From an uncultured Lachnospiraceae bacterium (lineage in GTDB: Bacteria > Bacillota > Clostridia > Lachnospirales > Lachnospiraceae), in the NCBI GenBank assembly GCA_947627245.1, contig CANQVH010000023.1, positions 1 to 46,262 on the forward strand: a DNA stretch of 46,262 nucleotides. Reading direction: 5' to 3'. Position 1 is the stretch's first letter, and every line of letters begins with the position of its first letter. Under the pieces are notes generated by a model, which saw nothing but the letters and a program-made list of their open reading frames with translations, made no database searches and had not been told where the DNA came from. A program made the position numbers and the translations under genes. Below are positions 1-6,649 of this stretch, in pieces.

Positions 1-3
1 CAT

Positions 4-26
4 AAAAAAAGCAAGGAAAACCTTGC
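4..26 (-). terminator. hairpin with T-run on the minus strand
   Basis: Six-base arms GCAAGG (11-16) and CCTTGC (21-26) enclose an AAAA loop; read on the minus strand the hairpin is followed by a run of seven T. It fits an intrinsic terminator for leftward transcription, but no minus-strand gene is visible to its right, so what it would stop is unclear. It may act mainly as a barrier to antisense transcription from the riboswitch region. Confidence 0.4.
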
Positions 27-107
27 AAAATAGGGAGAAATTTTAATTGAGATTAGTTAGCAAGTGGCAAACTCGGGCGGACAAACAAAAAATAATTTTC
101 ATGCTTG

Positions 108-113
108 TATAAT
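108..113 (+). promoter_or_regulatory. -10 box upstream of the TPP riboswitch
   Basis: TATAAT lies about 28 bases ahead of the riboswitch core, the right place to start the leader. No good -35 hexamer is found 16-18 bases upstream, so only the -10 is supported by sequence. Confidence 0.4.
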
Positions 114-140
114 AAAGATAACTGTGATATAGTAACGTAT

Positions 141-226
141 GAAAACGGGGAGGCCATGGGCCTGAGAGTAAACCTTACGGTTTTGACCCTTCGAACCTGA
201 TACAGATAATGCTGGCGCAGGAAAAT
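141..226 (+). ncRNA. TPP riboswitch (Thi box)
   Basis: The conserved TPP aptamer words are present in order: CTGAGA at 162-167, ACCCTTCGAACCTGAT at 186-201, and GATAATGCTGGCG followed by CAGGAAA up to about 224. These are the pyrimidine-sensing and pyrophosphate-sensing helices of the family. A strong intrinsic terminator follows 55 bases downstream, so control is probably by transcription termination: with thiamine pyrophosphate bound the transporter genes are not transcribed. It supports assigning the next three genes to thiamine or thiamine-precursor uptake. Confidence 0.94.
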
Positions 227-279
227 AAGAACAGATCGCGGGAACGACCGAGTTCTTGCGGTTATTGTGAGTATTTTGT

Positions 280-309
280 GCTGTCGGCATTTTTGCCGGC
301 AGCTTTTTT
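280..309 (+). terminator. riboswitch-linked intrinsic terminator
   Basis: Ten-base arms at 280-289 and 294-303 (one G-U pair) with a TTTT loop, followed by TTTTTT. It is the expected expression platform of the TPP aptamer upstream. Confidence 0.85.
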
Positions 310-320
310 CGCGAAAGCAA

Positions 321-447
321 TGAGCCGTGCAGATCCGCTGGAGCGGGGAATGCCTGCTTGCAGGCAATTCCACGGGACAGCGGATCTATAGGGCGAATGC
401 CCGCGAGCTCGGAAAAGCGAAGCTTTTTCGAGCTTAGGCACGGCTCA
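321..447 (+). other. cloverleaf-like structured leader element
   Basis: A four-way fold can be drawn by eye. Closing helix TGAGCCGTGC (321-330) pairs perfectly with 438-447; AGATCCGCTG (331-340) pairs perfectly with 378-387 and encloses a TGCCTG/CAGGCA hairpin (351-366); GGGC-GAAT-GCCC lies at 391-402; and a 13-bp hairpin at 406-434 ends in a GAA triloop (GCGAAGC). It sits between the riboswitch terminator and the ribosome site of the permease gene. It matches no riboswitch or T-box I know. Some words recur in the element at 10228-10390. Confidence 0.55.
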
Positions 448-491
448 GGAGTCGTAGGTGCAGTTCGGCTGCCGTGTTAGGAGGAACGATC

Positions 492-1253
492 ATGAAAAAT
501 CTTACAAAAGCAGCCCCGGTCTTTGTAATTCTGGGTCTGCTGGCTATATGGGAGCTGGCGGTGCAGTTGGCGGGGATTCCACTGTATGTGCTTCCGGCGC
601 CGAGCGACATGCTGACGACGTTCGTCACGGAGCTTCCGGAGCTTCTGCGGCATGCGGGCGTGACGGTGATGGAGGCGCTTGCGGGTATGGCGATCTCGTT
701 TGTGATCGGTATTCTTATGGGTGTGCTGATCGACGCGATGCCGACCTTCAAGAAAAGCATTTATCCGATTCTTGTCGTGACGCAGACGGTTCCAGTCATC
801 GTGCTCGCGCCGATTTTTATCATTTATATGGGGTTCGGCTATGCGCCGAAGATCCTGACGGTCGTGCTGATGTGCTTCTTTCCGATCGTAGTCAGCTTCA
901 GCGACGGGCTGGGAGAAATGGACGAGGGCTATCTGAATCTTGTTCGGACTTACGGCGGTTCAAAGTTCCAGATTTATCGGATCGTCAAGATCCCGTCGGC
1001 GGTCATTTCACTGCTGTCAGGGCTCAAGGTGGCCGCGACCTACAGCATCAGCGGCGCGGTGGTCGGAGAGTGGATTGCCTCGCAGAGCGGCCTCGGCTAT
1101 TACCTGATCCGGGCGAAAAACGGCTATATGCTGGACAAGGTGTTTGCCTGCGTGCTGATGATTATTCTGCTCAGTCTTCTGATGAACGGGCTGGTGAAGC
1201 TGTTCGGTTATCTCATGATCCCGTCGCGGCGGCGGAGAACCTTGAAGGTGTGA
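492..1253 (+). CDS. ABC transporter permease, ThiX-like (thiamine precursor uptake)
   Basis: A 253-residue integral membrane protein of the binding-protein-dependent permease family (SsuC/TauC/ThiX type). About six hydrophobic segments are visible (near 7-27, 65-85, 92-112, 118-140, 185-205, 222-245). The EAA-type cytoplasmic loop that contacts the ATPase is around residues 150-185, with YLNLVRTYGGSKFQIYRIV and then GAVVGEWI. The start at 492 is chosen over an upstream in-frame ATG (474) because AGGAGG at 479-484 is ideally spaced. It is the first gene after a TPP riboswitch and is followed by a binding protein and an ATPase, so the likely cargo is a thiamine pyrimidine precursor (HMP or formylaminopyrimidine). 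The exact substrate is inferred from riboswitch and family, not from a binding motif. Confidence 0.88.
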   Translation: MKNLTKAAPVFVILGLLAIWELAVQLAGIPLYVLPAPSDMLTTFVTELPELLRHAGVTVMEALAGMAISFVIGILMGVLIDAMPTFKKSIYPILVVTQTVPVIVLAPIFIIYMGFGYAPKILTVVLMCFFPIVVSFSDGLGEMDEGYLNLVRTYGGSKFQIYRIVKIPSAVISLLSGLKVAATYSISGAVVGEWIASQSGLGYYLIRAKNGYMLDKVFACVLMIILLSLLMNGLVKLFGYLMIPSRRRRTLKV

Positions 1254-1568
1254 CTGTTTGGCTGATAATGAATCGCAAATCTGAGGCAGGCTATGGCGAA
1301 GCAGACGTTTGGAAAATAAAAAATTGTATTGATAACGCGGAGAAAAACGATGTAAATCCCATACGGATTTTCATAGAGCAGGCTGCCGGAGAACAGATAA
1401 AAGTCCGGCGGTGAGCAAATGCATATGTATGGAATCAGAAGTGAGTGTTCAGATCCACGCATGTGCCGAAAAAGGAAAGCGTGTGAGAGGCATGATCAGA
1501 AACGGCTTTCCGCCCGCATGCCCTGCGGGAAACAGGGGGCAATATATTAATCACAGGAGGAGACAGAA
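1254..1568. other. 315-bp intergenic spacer, nothing recognised
   Basis: Between permease and binding protein. No open frame with a ribosome site, no convincing promoter and no tRNA is seen. The first half is more AT-rich than its neighbours. A small hairpin, CCCTG/CAGGG near 1519-1537, and the ribosome site AGGAGGAG just before 1569 are the only visible signals. Confidence 0.5.
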
Positions 1569-2564
1569 ATGAACAAGACATGGAAAAAAGGACTTGCCCT
1601 TGTGGCGGCGGCATCAATGGTGCTCGGTACGGCGATGCCGGTGGCGGCAGACGAAAATGCGGAGCTCAAAAAAGTGACCGTGATTCTGGACTATGTGCCG
1701 AACACAAACCATACGGGTATGTATGTGGCTCTGGAGAAGGGCTATTATGAGGAAGAAGGATTGGATGTAGAGATCATCGAGCCGACGGATGGCGCGACGG
1801 CGACGCTTGTGGCGCAGCAGAAGGGTACGTTCGGCGTCAGCTATCAGGAGGATGTGACGATCGCGCTTACGGCGGAGGATCCGCTCCCGATCAAGGCGAT
1901 CGCGACGATCATCCAGCACAATACGTCCGGTTTTGTGAGCCTCGCGGACAGCGGTATCGAGTCCCCGGCGGATTTTGAGGGCAAGACCTATGCAGGCTGG
2001 GGCGGCCCGGGCGAGTCGGCGGTGCTCGAGGCATGTATGACGCAGGCGGGCAAAGATTTTTCGAAGCTGAATATGGTGATTTCCGACGGCAGCGGATTTG
2101 AGGCGCTTGGCAAGAGCTGCGATCTGATGTGGTTTTTCGAGGCTTGGGATTCCGTGATGGCACAGATGAACGGCGTAGAGCTCAACTACATGGCCTGCCG
2201 CGATCTGGACGAGCGTCTGGACTATTATACGCCGATCATCATCGCGAGCAACGCGGTGCTCGAGGAGGATCCGGAGATGGTTTCCGCGTTCCTGCGCGCG
2301 ACGGAAAAGGGCTATGCGGATACGATCGCAGATCCGGACGCGTCGGCGGAGATCCTTTCCAAGTACGCGCCGAACTATGATCTTGAGATGCTGAAAATCT
2401 CGCAGGAGTATCTGGCGGACAAATTCATGGAGGATACGGACGTCTGGGGCGAGATGAAGGATGAAGTATGGGATAACTACAGCGCGTTCCTGCAGGAGTA
2501 CGGCGTGATTGATGAGGCGATCCCGGCGGCGGAGTGCTATACGAACGATTTTCTGGCGCATTGA
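1569..2564 (+). CDS. NMT1/THI5-like ABC substrate-binding protein, ThiY-like
   Basis: A 331-residue exported solute-binding protein of the NMT1/THI5-like family, which binds the HMP-type pyrimidine precursors of thiamine and hands them to the permease. A basic start (MNKTWKKG), a hydrophobic core and AMPVAA-DE give a signal peptide with a probable signal peptidase I site near residue 28. The family start VTVILDYVPNTNHTGMYVA and the following GYYEEEGLDVEI are typical. There is no lipobox cysteine, unusual for a monoderm binding protein. AGGAGG lies just upstream of the ATG. It is the middle gene of the riboswitch-controlled set; placing the binding protein between permease and ATPase is one of several known orders. 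Confidence 0.88.
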   Translation: MNKTWKKGLALVAAASMVLGTAMPVAADENAELKKVTVILDYVPNTNHTGMYVALEKGYYEEEGLDVEIIEPTDGATATLVAQQKGTFGVSYQEDVTIALTAEDPLPIKAIATIIQHNTSGFVSLADSGIESPADFEGKTYAGWGGPGESAVLEACMTQAGKDFSKLNMVISDGSGFEALGKSCDLMWFFEAWDSVMAQMNGVELNYMACRDLDERLDYYTPIIIASNAVLEEDPEMVSAFLRATEKGYADTIADPDASAEILSKYAPNYDLEMLKISQEYLADKFMEDTDVWGEMKDEVWDNYSAFLQEYGVIDEAIPAAECYTNDFLAH

Positions 2565-2571
2565 TCACTTG

Positions 2572-2594
2572 TATCGACGTGATTTGAGTCGATA
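2572..2594 (+). other. intercistronic hairpin
   Basis: TATCGAC (2572-2578) and GTCGATA (2588-2594) form a perfect 7-bp stem with a 9-base loop just after the binding-protein stop. No T-run follows, so it is more likely an mRNA-stability or processing structure than a terminator. This would help make more binding protein than ATPase. Confidence 0.4.
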
Positions 2595-2638
2595 AAATGA
2601 AGGACAGAGGTTCCAAATTACAGGAGACTGGCTTGGCA

Positions 2639-3370
2639 ATGAAACTAAGTGTAAATCATTTGAATTTTTCCTATACGGATAAAACGATCCTCAAGGATCT
2701 TACTTTCGCGGTGGAGGAGGGCGAGTTTGTCAGCATTCTCGGCCCTTCCGGTTGCGGAAAGTCGACGCTTCTGAATGTTCTGGCCGGAATCCTCAAGCCG
2801 CAGGGAGGGCAGATCCGGATTGACGGTGTGCAGACCGTCGGCGTAAGCCGTCAGTTTGCTTATATGCCGCAGAATGATCTTCTGTTTCCTTGGAGGACAA
2901 TCCTCGATAACGTCTGTCTCTACGGGGAGATTCATCACGAGAAGGATATGGTCCGAGCGCGTGCGAGAGAACAGATGGCGCGTTTTGGATTGGAAGGCTG
3001 TGAGGACAAATATCCTGCCGAGCTCTCCGGCGGCATGCGGCAGCGCGCGGCTTTTTTGCGCACGGCGATGTGCGATGCGGATATTTATCTGCTTGACGAG
3101 CCGTTTGGGGCGCTGGACGTGATCACGCGCGGCGACATGCAGGATTGGCTGCGCGAGCTGTGCGGAAGCCTGAAAAAGACGATCCTGTTGGTGACGCACG
3201 ACACGGACGAAGCCATTTACCTGTCGGATCGGATTCTGATCTTTGGTACGCCCGGCGAAGGCATCCGCAGGGAATTTTCTGTTACGGAGCAGAATCGCAC
3301 GAGGGAGTGGCTGTATGAGCAGGGGGATCTGCGCGCGGAGATCTACCGGGTGATCAAAGATCAGGGCTGA
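2639..3370 (+). CDS. ABC transporter ATP-binding protein, ThiZ-like
   Basis: A 243-residue ABC ATPase that powers the preceding permease. Walker A GPSGCGKST is near residues 36-44, the Q-loop follows, the signature is LSGGMRQRA, Walker B is IYLLDEPF with an intact catalytic glutamate, and the switch histidine is in VTHDTDEA. Sequence type matches the nitrate/sulfonate/thiamine-precursor ATPases. The start at 2639 (MKLSVNHL) is preferred to an in-frame ATG at 2597 because CAGGAG precedes it and the family alignment begins here; the upstream ATG has no ribosome site. It closes the TPP-regulated operon. Confidence 0.87.
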   Translation: MKLSVNHLNFSYTDKTILKDLTFAVEEGEFVSILGPSGCGKSTLLNVLAGILKPQGGQIRIDGVQTVGVSRQFAYMPQNDLLFPWRTILDNVCLYGEIHHEKDMVRARAREQMARFGLEGCEDKYPAELSGGMRQRAAFLRTAMCDADIYLLDEPFGALDVITRGDMQDWLRELCGSLKKTILLVTHDTDEAIYLSDRILIFGTPGEGIRREFSVTEQNRTREWLYEQGDLRAEIYRVIKDQG

Positions 3371-3442
3371 GAGCCGTGTCGTGATCTGATAAAATAAAAT
3401 GTCGAATTTAATCGAAAATCAGTAGATTTTTCTTTGCCTATA

Positions 3443-3451
3443 TGCTATACT
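3443..3451 (+). promoter_or_regulatory. extended -10 promoter
   Basis: TGCTATACT is a TGn-extended -10 element. Transcription would start near 3458, a few bases ahead of the AGGAGG of the coiled-coil gene, giving a very short leader. No clear -35 is present. Confidence 0.45.
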
Positions 3452-3476
3452 GAAACTGCAAGGAGGTGTATGGCAT

Positions 3477-4163
3477 ATGCAAGAGGATATTTTGCTTAAA
3501 GCCATCGCTGACATGTTCGATCAGAAGCTTGATCAAAAGCTCGATCAAAAGCTCGATCAGAAGCTCCAACCGGTATGGCAGGAGCTGACCGGCATCAATA
3601 AGCGGGTCGACACAGTCAGCGGACAGATCAATACACTGGATAAAAGATTTAATGTACTTGACGAGAAAGTGGACGTGCTGACAAAGCGGATGGATGTACT
3701 CGATGAGAAAGTGGATACGCTCGATGGGAAAGTGAATGTACTTGACGAGAAAGTGAATGTACTTGACGAGAAAGTGAACGTGCTGACGAAGCGGGTAGAT
3801 GTACTTGACGAGAAAGTGAACGTGCTGACGAAGCGGGTAGATGTACTTGACGAGAAAGTGGATGTGCTGACAAAGCGGGTGGATGTACTCGACGAGAAAG
3901 TGGATGCGCTGACAAGGCGGGTGGATGTACTCGATGAGAAAGTGGATGCGCTGACAAGGCGGGTGGATGTACTTGAAGAGAAGGTGACAAGAAATTACGA
4001 TTTGGTGCTGGAGTTTTACGGACGGCAGCAGGAGGAGAATTGTTACCTGAAAGACGAGATGAAGCTGTTTTACGGTACATTTAAGATGTATGGCGCTCAG
4101 ATCGCGCGCAACACGGCGGACATTGATGAACTGAAAGAGACGAAAGTCGCGGAGGCCGCATGA
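3477..4163 (+). CDS. heptad-repeat coiled-coil protein, function unknown
   Basis: A 228-residue soluble protein made mostly of coiled coil. Residues 15-30 are four DQKL units. Residues 59-170 are eight consecutive 14-residue units of the type VDVLDEKVDVLTKR, that is sixteen heptads with V/L at a and d positions and alternating D/E and K/R flanks. A tail of about 58 residues (TRNYDLVLEFYGRQQ onward) has no repeat. No signal peptide or membrane segment is seen. AGGAGG at 3461-3466 fixes the ATG. The DNA repeats are nearly identical, so copy number may vary between strains. It resembles the generic coiled-coil proteins annotated in many Lachnospiraceae; I do not assign a function. It has its own promoter and terminator. 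Confidence 0.75.
   Translation: MQEDILLKAIADMFDQKLDQKLDQKLDQKLQPVWQELTGINKRVDTVSGQINTLDKRFNVLDEKVDVLTKRMDVLDEKVDTLDGKVNVLDEKVNVLDEKVNVLTKRVDVLDEKVNVLTKRVDVLDEKVDVLTKRVDVLDEKVDALTRRVDVLDEKVDALTRRVDVLEEKVTRNYDLVLEFYGRQQEENCYLKDEMKLFYGTFKMYGAQIARNTADIDELKETKVAEAA
3519..3566 (+). repeat. 4 x 12-bp in-frame tandem repeat
   Basis: Four units of GATCARAAGCTY, each coding DQKL, in phase with the coiled-coil gene. Confidence 0.85.
3651..3986 (+). repeat. 8 x 42-bp in-frame tandem repeat
   Basis: Eight 42-bp units (14 codons each) encode residues 59-170 of the coiled-coil protein. Units contain GATGTACTYGAYGAGAAAGT and then a variable VDVLTKR/VDALTRR half. The last units are almost identical, indicating recent unit duplication or gene conversion. 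Confidence 0.85.
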
Positions 4164-4230
4164 GGCTGTGCATGGCACAAAATACATAGGATAAGATCGG
4201 CTGTGTTTTAACGGCCGGAAAAGAGAACGG

Positions 4231-4272
4231 ACCGATGGCGTAGACTCAAGCAGTCAAGCGCCATCGGTTTTT
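4231..4272 (+). terminator. intrinsic terminator
   Basis: ACCGATGGCG (4231-4240) pairs perfectly with 4259-4268 across an 18-base loop and runs into TTTTT. It ends the coiled-coil gene. Confidence 0.75.
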
Positions 4273-4301
4273 ATATACAGACCCGCATGCGGAAATTAGC
4301 T

Positions 4302-4331
4302 TTGCCTGCAACTGCAGCATTATGATATAAT
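4302..4331 (+). promoter_or_regulatory. sigma-A type promoter of the TatD-like gene
   Basis: TTGCCT (4302-4307), 18-bp spacer, TATAAT (4326-4331). Because the -10 overlaps the ATG at 4330, translation must start downstream of that codon. Confidence 0.7.
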
Positions 4332-4368
4332 GGAATGGCAAAAACGAGAAAGGATTTTCATATATTTT

Positions 4369-5253
4369 ATGTCACAAAATGATTTGGATTTCATTTGTAT
4401 GATAGATATGCATGCGCATTTGCTCTGTCTGTCGGAGGAATACCGGGGAAAACTGACGGAGCAGGAGATGCTTGCGCTTGGTATGCAGGAGCTTGCGGCG
4501 CGCAAAGAATGCGGGATCGGCACCGTGTTCAGTTGCGGGACGCCGCAGGAGTGGGAGTTCATGCAGCGGTGCCTTGCGCAGAGCTTCCTGTTCAGCTTCG
4601 GTATCCATCCATGGTACAGCGACCGTTTTGATCCGCGGGATTGCCGGGAATCTTTCGCGGCTTGTCCGATCATTGGGGAGATCGGCATGGATTCGGTCTG
4701 GTGCGAGGTTCCGCTTACTGTGCAGAGGCGCATATTCGCGCGGCAGCTTGAGATCGCGGCGGAGCTTGGAAAGCCGGTCGTCCTGCACACAAAGGGGCAG
4801 GAGAGACAGATTGCGGAGATGATCCGCGACTTTCCGGGAAAGGTGTGCGTACATTGGTACTCCGGTGATGAGGAGAATCTTGAAAAGTTCATGGAAGCCG
4901 GGTGTTATTTCACGCTGGGGCCGGATCTGGCGGAGCGCTGTGCGCCGGCCGGGGAAAAAGGACTGTGGAACGGAAGAACGGGATTGACTCAGGCAGAACA
5001 GGAAGCATTGAGTCAAAGCGCTGCCGTGTATCGGCGCATGCTGCGCGAGGTTCCGACGGAACGGCTGTTTTTGGAGACGGACGGCCTCACCTCGATCGCA
5101 TGGATGCGCGGGCAAAGCATCGAGTCCGTATCCTTCAAGGACATTTCGACGGTACTTGAGCGGAATATGGACTGCACGGCGCGGGCAAAGCAGATGCAGC
5201 CGGAGCAGTTGCAGGTCTGCCTGAAAGAGAATTTTTCCGGCTTTATAAGTTGA
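4369..5253 (+). CDS. TatD-family metal-dependent hydrolase
   Basis: A 294-residue TIM-barrel metal hydrolase of the TatD (amidohydrolase-like) family; members are Mg-dependent nucleases or uncharacterised phosphoesterases. Family landmarks in order: metal-binding HxH in IDMHAHL (H15, H17), FGIHPWYS, IGEIGMD, the QxxxFxxQLxIAxELxKPVVLH block, VCVHWYSG, and the C-terminal FLETDGL. It is somewhat longer and more divergent than housekeeping TatD (about 255-260 aa). The start at 4369 is chosen because an in-frame ATG at 4330 lies inside the -10 box of a good promoter; a weak AGAAAGGA lies upstream. MIDMHAHL (4399) is another possible start. Confidence 0.75.
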   Translation: MSQNDLDFICMIDMHAHLLCLSEEYRGKLTEQEMLALGMQELAARKECGIGTVFSCGTPQEWEFMQRCLAQSFLFSFGIHPWYSDRFDPRDCRESFAACPIIGEIGMDSVWCEVPLTVQRRIFARQLEIAAELGKPVVLHTKGQERQIAEMIRDFPGKVCVHWYSGDEENLEKFMEAGCYFTLGPDLAERCAPAGEKGLWNGRTGLTQAEQEALSQSAAVYRRMLREVPTERLFLETDGLTSIAWMRGQSIESVSFKDISTVLERNMDCTARAKQMQPEQLQVCLKENFSGFIS

Positions 5254-5279
5254 CAGAAGAAAGATAACAAGGGTATACT
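5250..5279 (+). promoter_or_regulatory. strong sigma-A promoter
   Basis: TTGACA (5250-5255), 18-bp spacer, TATACT (5274-5279). The -35 overlaps the stop region of the TatD-like gene. It drives the small membrane-protein gene, and the dispersed repeat begins at its -10. Confidence 0.75.
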
Positions 5280-5329
5280 TTATGAAACAGCGAAGCTGCT
5301 TCCCCATCCCGCAGGGATTTGAAATAACG
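5274..5329 (+). repeat. dispersed promoter/hairpin repeat, copy 1
   Basis: A 56-base element nearly identical to 25145-25199. It contains a -10-like hexamer, then CAGC-GAA-GCTG (mini-hairpin, GAA loop), then TTCCCC and ATCCC-GCA-GGGAT (second hairpin). Differences between the copies keep the second stem paired (C-G against U-G). Here it forms the start of the leader of the 5364 gene. Confidence 0.65.
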
Positions 5330-5363
5330 CGTAGCGGCGGAAAGCGACAGGGAGAAAAAGCCA

Positions 5364-5795
5364 ATGGAGAGAAGAGATGTGCAGTATCAGAAAAAATCAT
5401 ACGCTTTGTTCTGGGCATGGCTGGTCCTGCTTGTAGCTGTGATGATCTTTTACATATACGGCGGGAGAGGATATTTTCCGCTGATCGGAGCGGGTAAGAA
5501 TCTGGGCATTGTCGTGCTTGTGTTTCTGGATCTGCTTTTTGTGATCATTCTGGCGACGCAGAGCGTGTACTGGATCAGCGGCGTCACTTACGAAGAAGCG
5601 GCGGCGGCCGGAGTATCTGCGAGAAGGCGTTTTGCGCTGTGGCACCTGCTGATTTTTCTGGCGGCGACGATCCTGTTTCTGATCTATTGCTTCGGGATGA
5701 AGGGCATTCTTGCGCCGGATCAGACGAGAGACGCGCTTGTCGCGGGCGGCGCGGTCTGCGCGGCGGTGGTCGCAAGCTCGCGGGTCCGGTTATGA
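5364..5795 (+). CDS. small four-helix membrane protein, unknown function
   Basis: A 143-residue hydrophobic protein with four probable membrane segments (about 13-32, 46-69, 87-107 and 122-138) and short polar loops, the second loop holding YEEAAAAGVSARRR. No family motif is recognised. GGGAGAAA lies upstream of the ATG at suitable spacing. It has its own promoter (5250-5279) and a leader carrying the dispersed hairpin repeat. Codon use matches its neighbours. The last helix is followed by RVRL at the C-terminus, a positive-inside cue that leaves both ends in the cytoplasm. Confidence 0.6.
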   Translation: MERRDVQYQKKSYALFWAWLVLLVAVMIFYIYGGRGYFPLIGAGKNLGIVVLVFLDLLFVIILATQSVYWISGVTYEEAAAAGVSARRRFALWHLLIFLAATILFLIYCFGMKGILAPDQTRDALVAGGAVCAAVVASSRVRL

Positions 5796-5912
5796 ACGGG
5801 ATATGCATTTCAGGATGCAGGCAAGAATGGCGGTAGCAAATTTTTGGATACGGCTGTAAAAGGCATGGGTATCCTGCAGTTTTCATAAGACGGCTCGATG
5901 AGCGAACGGGCA

Positions 5913-5949
5913 AGGAATCTTTGAATTAAGTTTCAAGGATTCTTTTTTT
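5913..5949 (+). terminator. intrinsic terminator
   Basis: GAATCTTTGAA (5915-5925) pairs with TTCAAGGATTC (5932-5942) with one G-U, followed by a run of T (5943-5949). It separates the small membrane-protein gene from the GntR operon. Confidence 0.75.
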
Positions 5950-5961
5950 GCAATTTTCTGC

Positions 5962-5990
5962 TTGACAGGATAGCTACTTGGTGATATGGT
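5962..5990 (+). promoter_or_regulatory. promoter of the GntR-ABC operon
   Basis: TTGACA (5962-5967), 17-bp spacer, TATGGT (5985-5990). A dyad operator starts inside the -10. A long A-rich leader without further structure (about 6012-6160) separates it from the first gene. Confidence 0.7.
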
Positions 5991-6011
5991 TAATTACATA
6001 AGTAATGAACC
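5988..6011 (+). promoter_or_regulatory. 24-bp dyad operator for the GntR/YtrA regulator
   Basis: Half-sites GGTTAATTAC and GTAATGAACC are inverted around ATAA, with 9 of 10 positions symmetric. It overlaps the -10 and the probable start site, the position expected for repression. GntR proteins of the YtrA subfamily bind dyads of this length and usually repress their own ABC-transporter operon, so autoregulation is inferred. Confidence 0.65.
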
Positions 6012-6174
6012 AATTAACGGATAAAGAAACAAAGAACGCAGAAAGAAAAATCAAGGAAGCAAAGAATCAGAGAAACAAAGAATTTAGAAACAAAAATCAA
6101 ATGCAGAAGACGGACAGGGAAAGGACGGACGAGCTTGAAAAAGATCAAAGCAGAGGTGAAGGAAGTGAGAATGC

Positions 6175-6543
6175 GTGAATGAGATTCTGACACAGGAAAA
6201 GTCGATTTATATTCAGATCCGCGAGATGATTGAGAACGATATTCTCCGCGATATTCTGCTGGAGGAGGAGCGTGTCCCGAGCACGAATGAGCTCGCGAAG
6301 CTTTATGCGATCAATCCGGCGACGGCCGCGAAGGGAGTGAATCTTCTGGTGGACGAGGGTATTCTCTACAAGAAACGGGGGATCGGAATGTTTGTGGCGA
6401 CGGGCGCGAAGCGTCAGATTACGGAGAAGAGGAAAAAGAACTTTTACGAGGATTATGTGAAAAGCCTGCTGGCGGAGGCAAAGAGTCTGGGAATCAGCAG
6501 ACAGGAGCTGGTCGAGATGATCAGGCAGGACGGGGACAGATAA
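6175..6543 (+). CDS. GntR-family (YtrA subfamily) transcriptional regulator
   Basis: A 122-residue regulator with an N-terminal winged helix-turn-helix (about 10-78): IYIQIREMIENDIL, then VPSTNELAKLYAINPATA, then the wing around YKKRGIGMFV. The short C-terminal tail (about 40 residues) instead of a large effector domain is diagnostic of the YtrA subfamily, whose members repress linked ABC transporters. The start is a GTG; no in-frame ATG is available because a stop codon lies just upstream, and AAGGAAG precedes it by about 9 bases. A dyad operator on the promoter implies self-repression. The signal is unknown; YtrA relatives often respond to cell-wall antibiotics. Confidence 0.88.
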   Translation: MNEILTQEKSIYIQIREMIENDILRDILLEEERVPSTNELAKLYAINPATAAKGVNLLVDEGILYKKRGIGMFVATGAKRQITEKRKKNFYEDYVKSLLAEAKSLGISRQELVEMIRQDGDR

Positions 6544-6649
6544 GAAACGCGGACTGCCGCGTGGAAAAAAGCAGGCAACAGGAAACGACGGGGGCAGGAG
6601 AGGACAGAGACAGATTCACGGCGAATGGACGTGGGAAAGGATAGCAAGG

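Noticed and set aside
458..1414. 318-codon + strand frame across the ThiX-like permease
   Set aside because: Out-of-frame read of the permease gene; no domain, no ribosome site, and the overlapping frame has clear permease motifs.
3438..4187. Minus-strand frames with repeated HFLVKYIHPL or HPPALSAHPLSR units
   Set aside because: They are mirror images of the 42-bp coding repeat on the + strand and lack a ribosome site.
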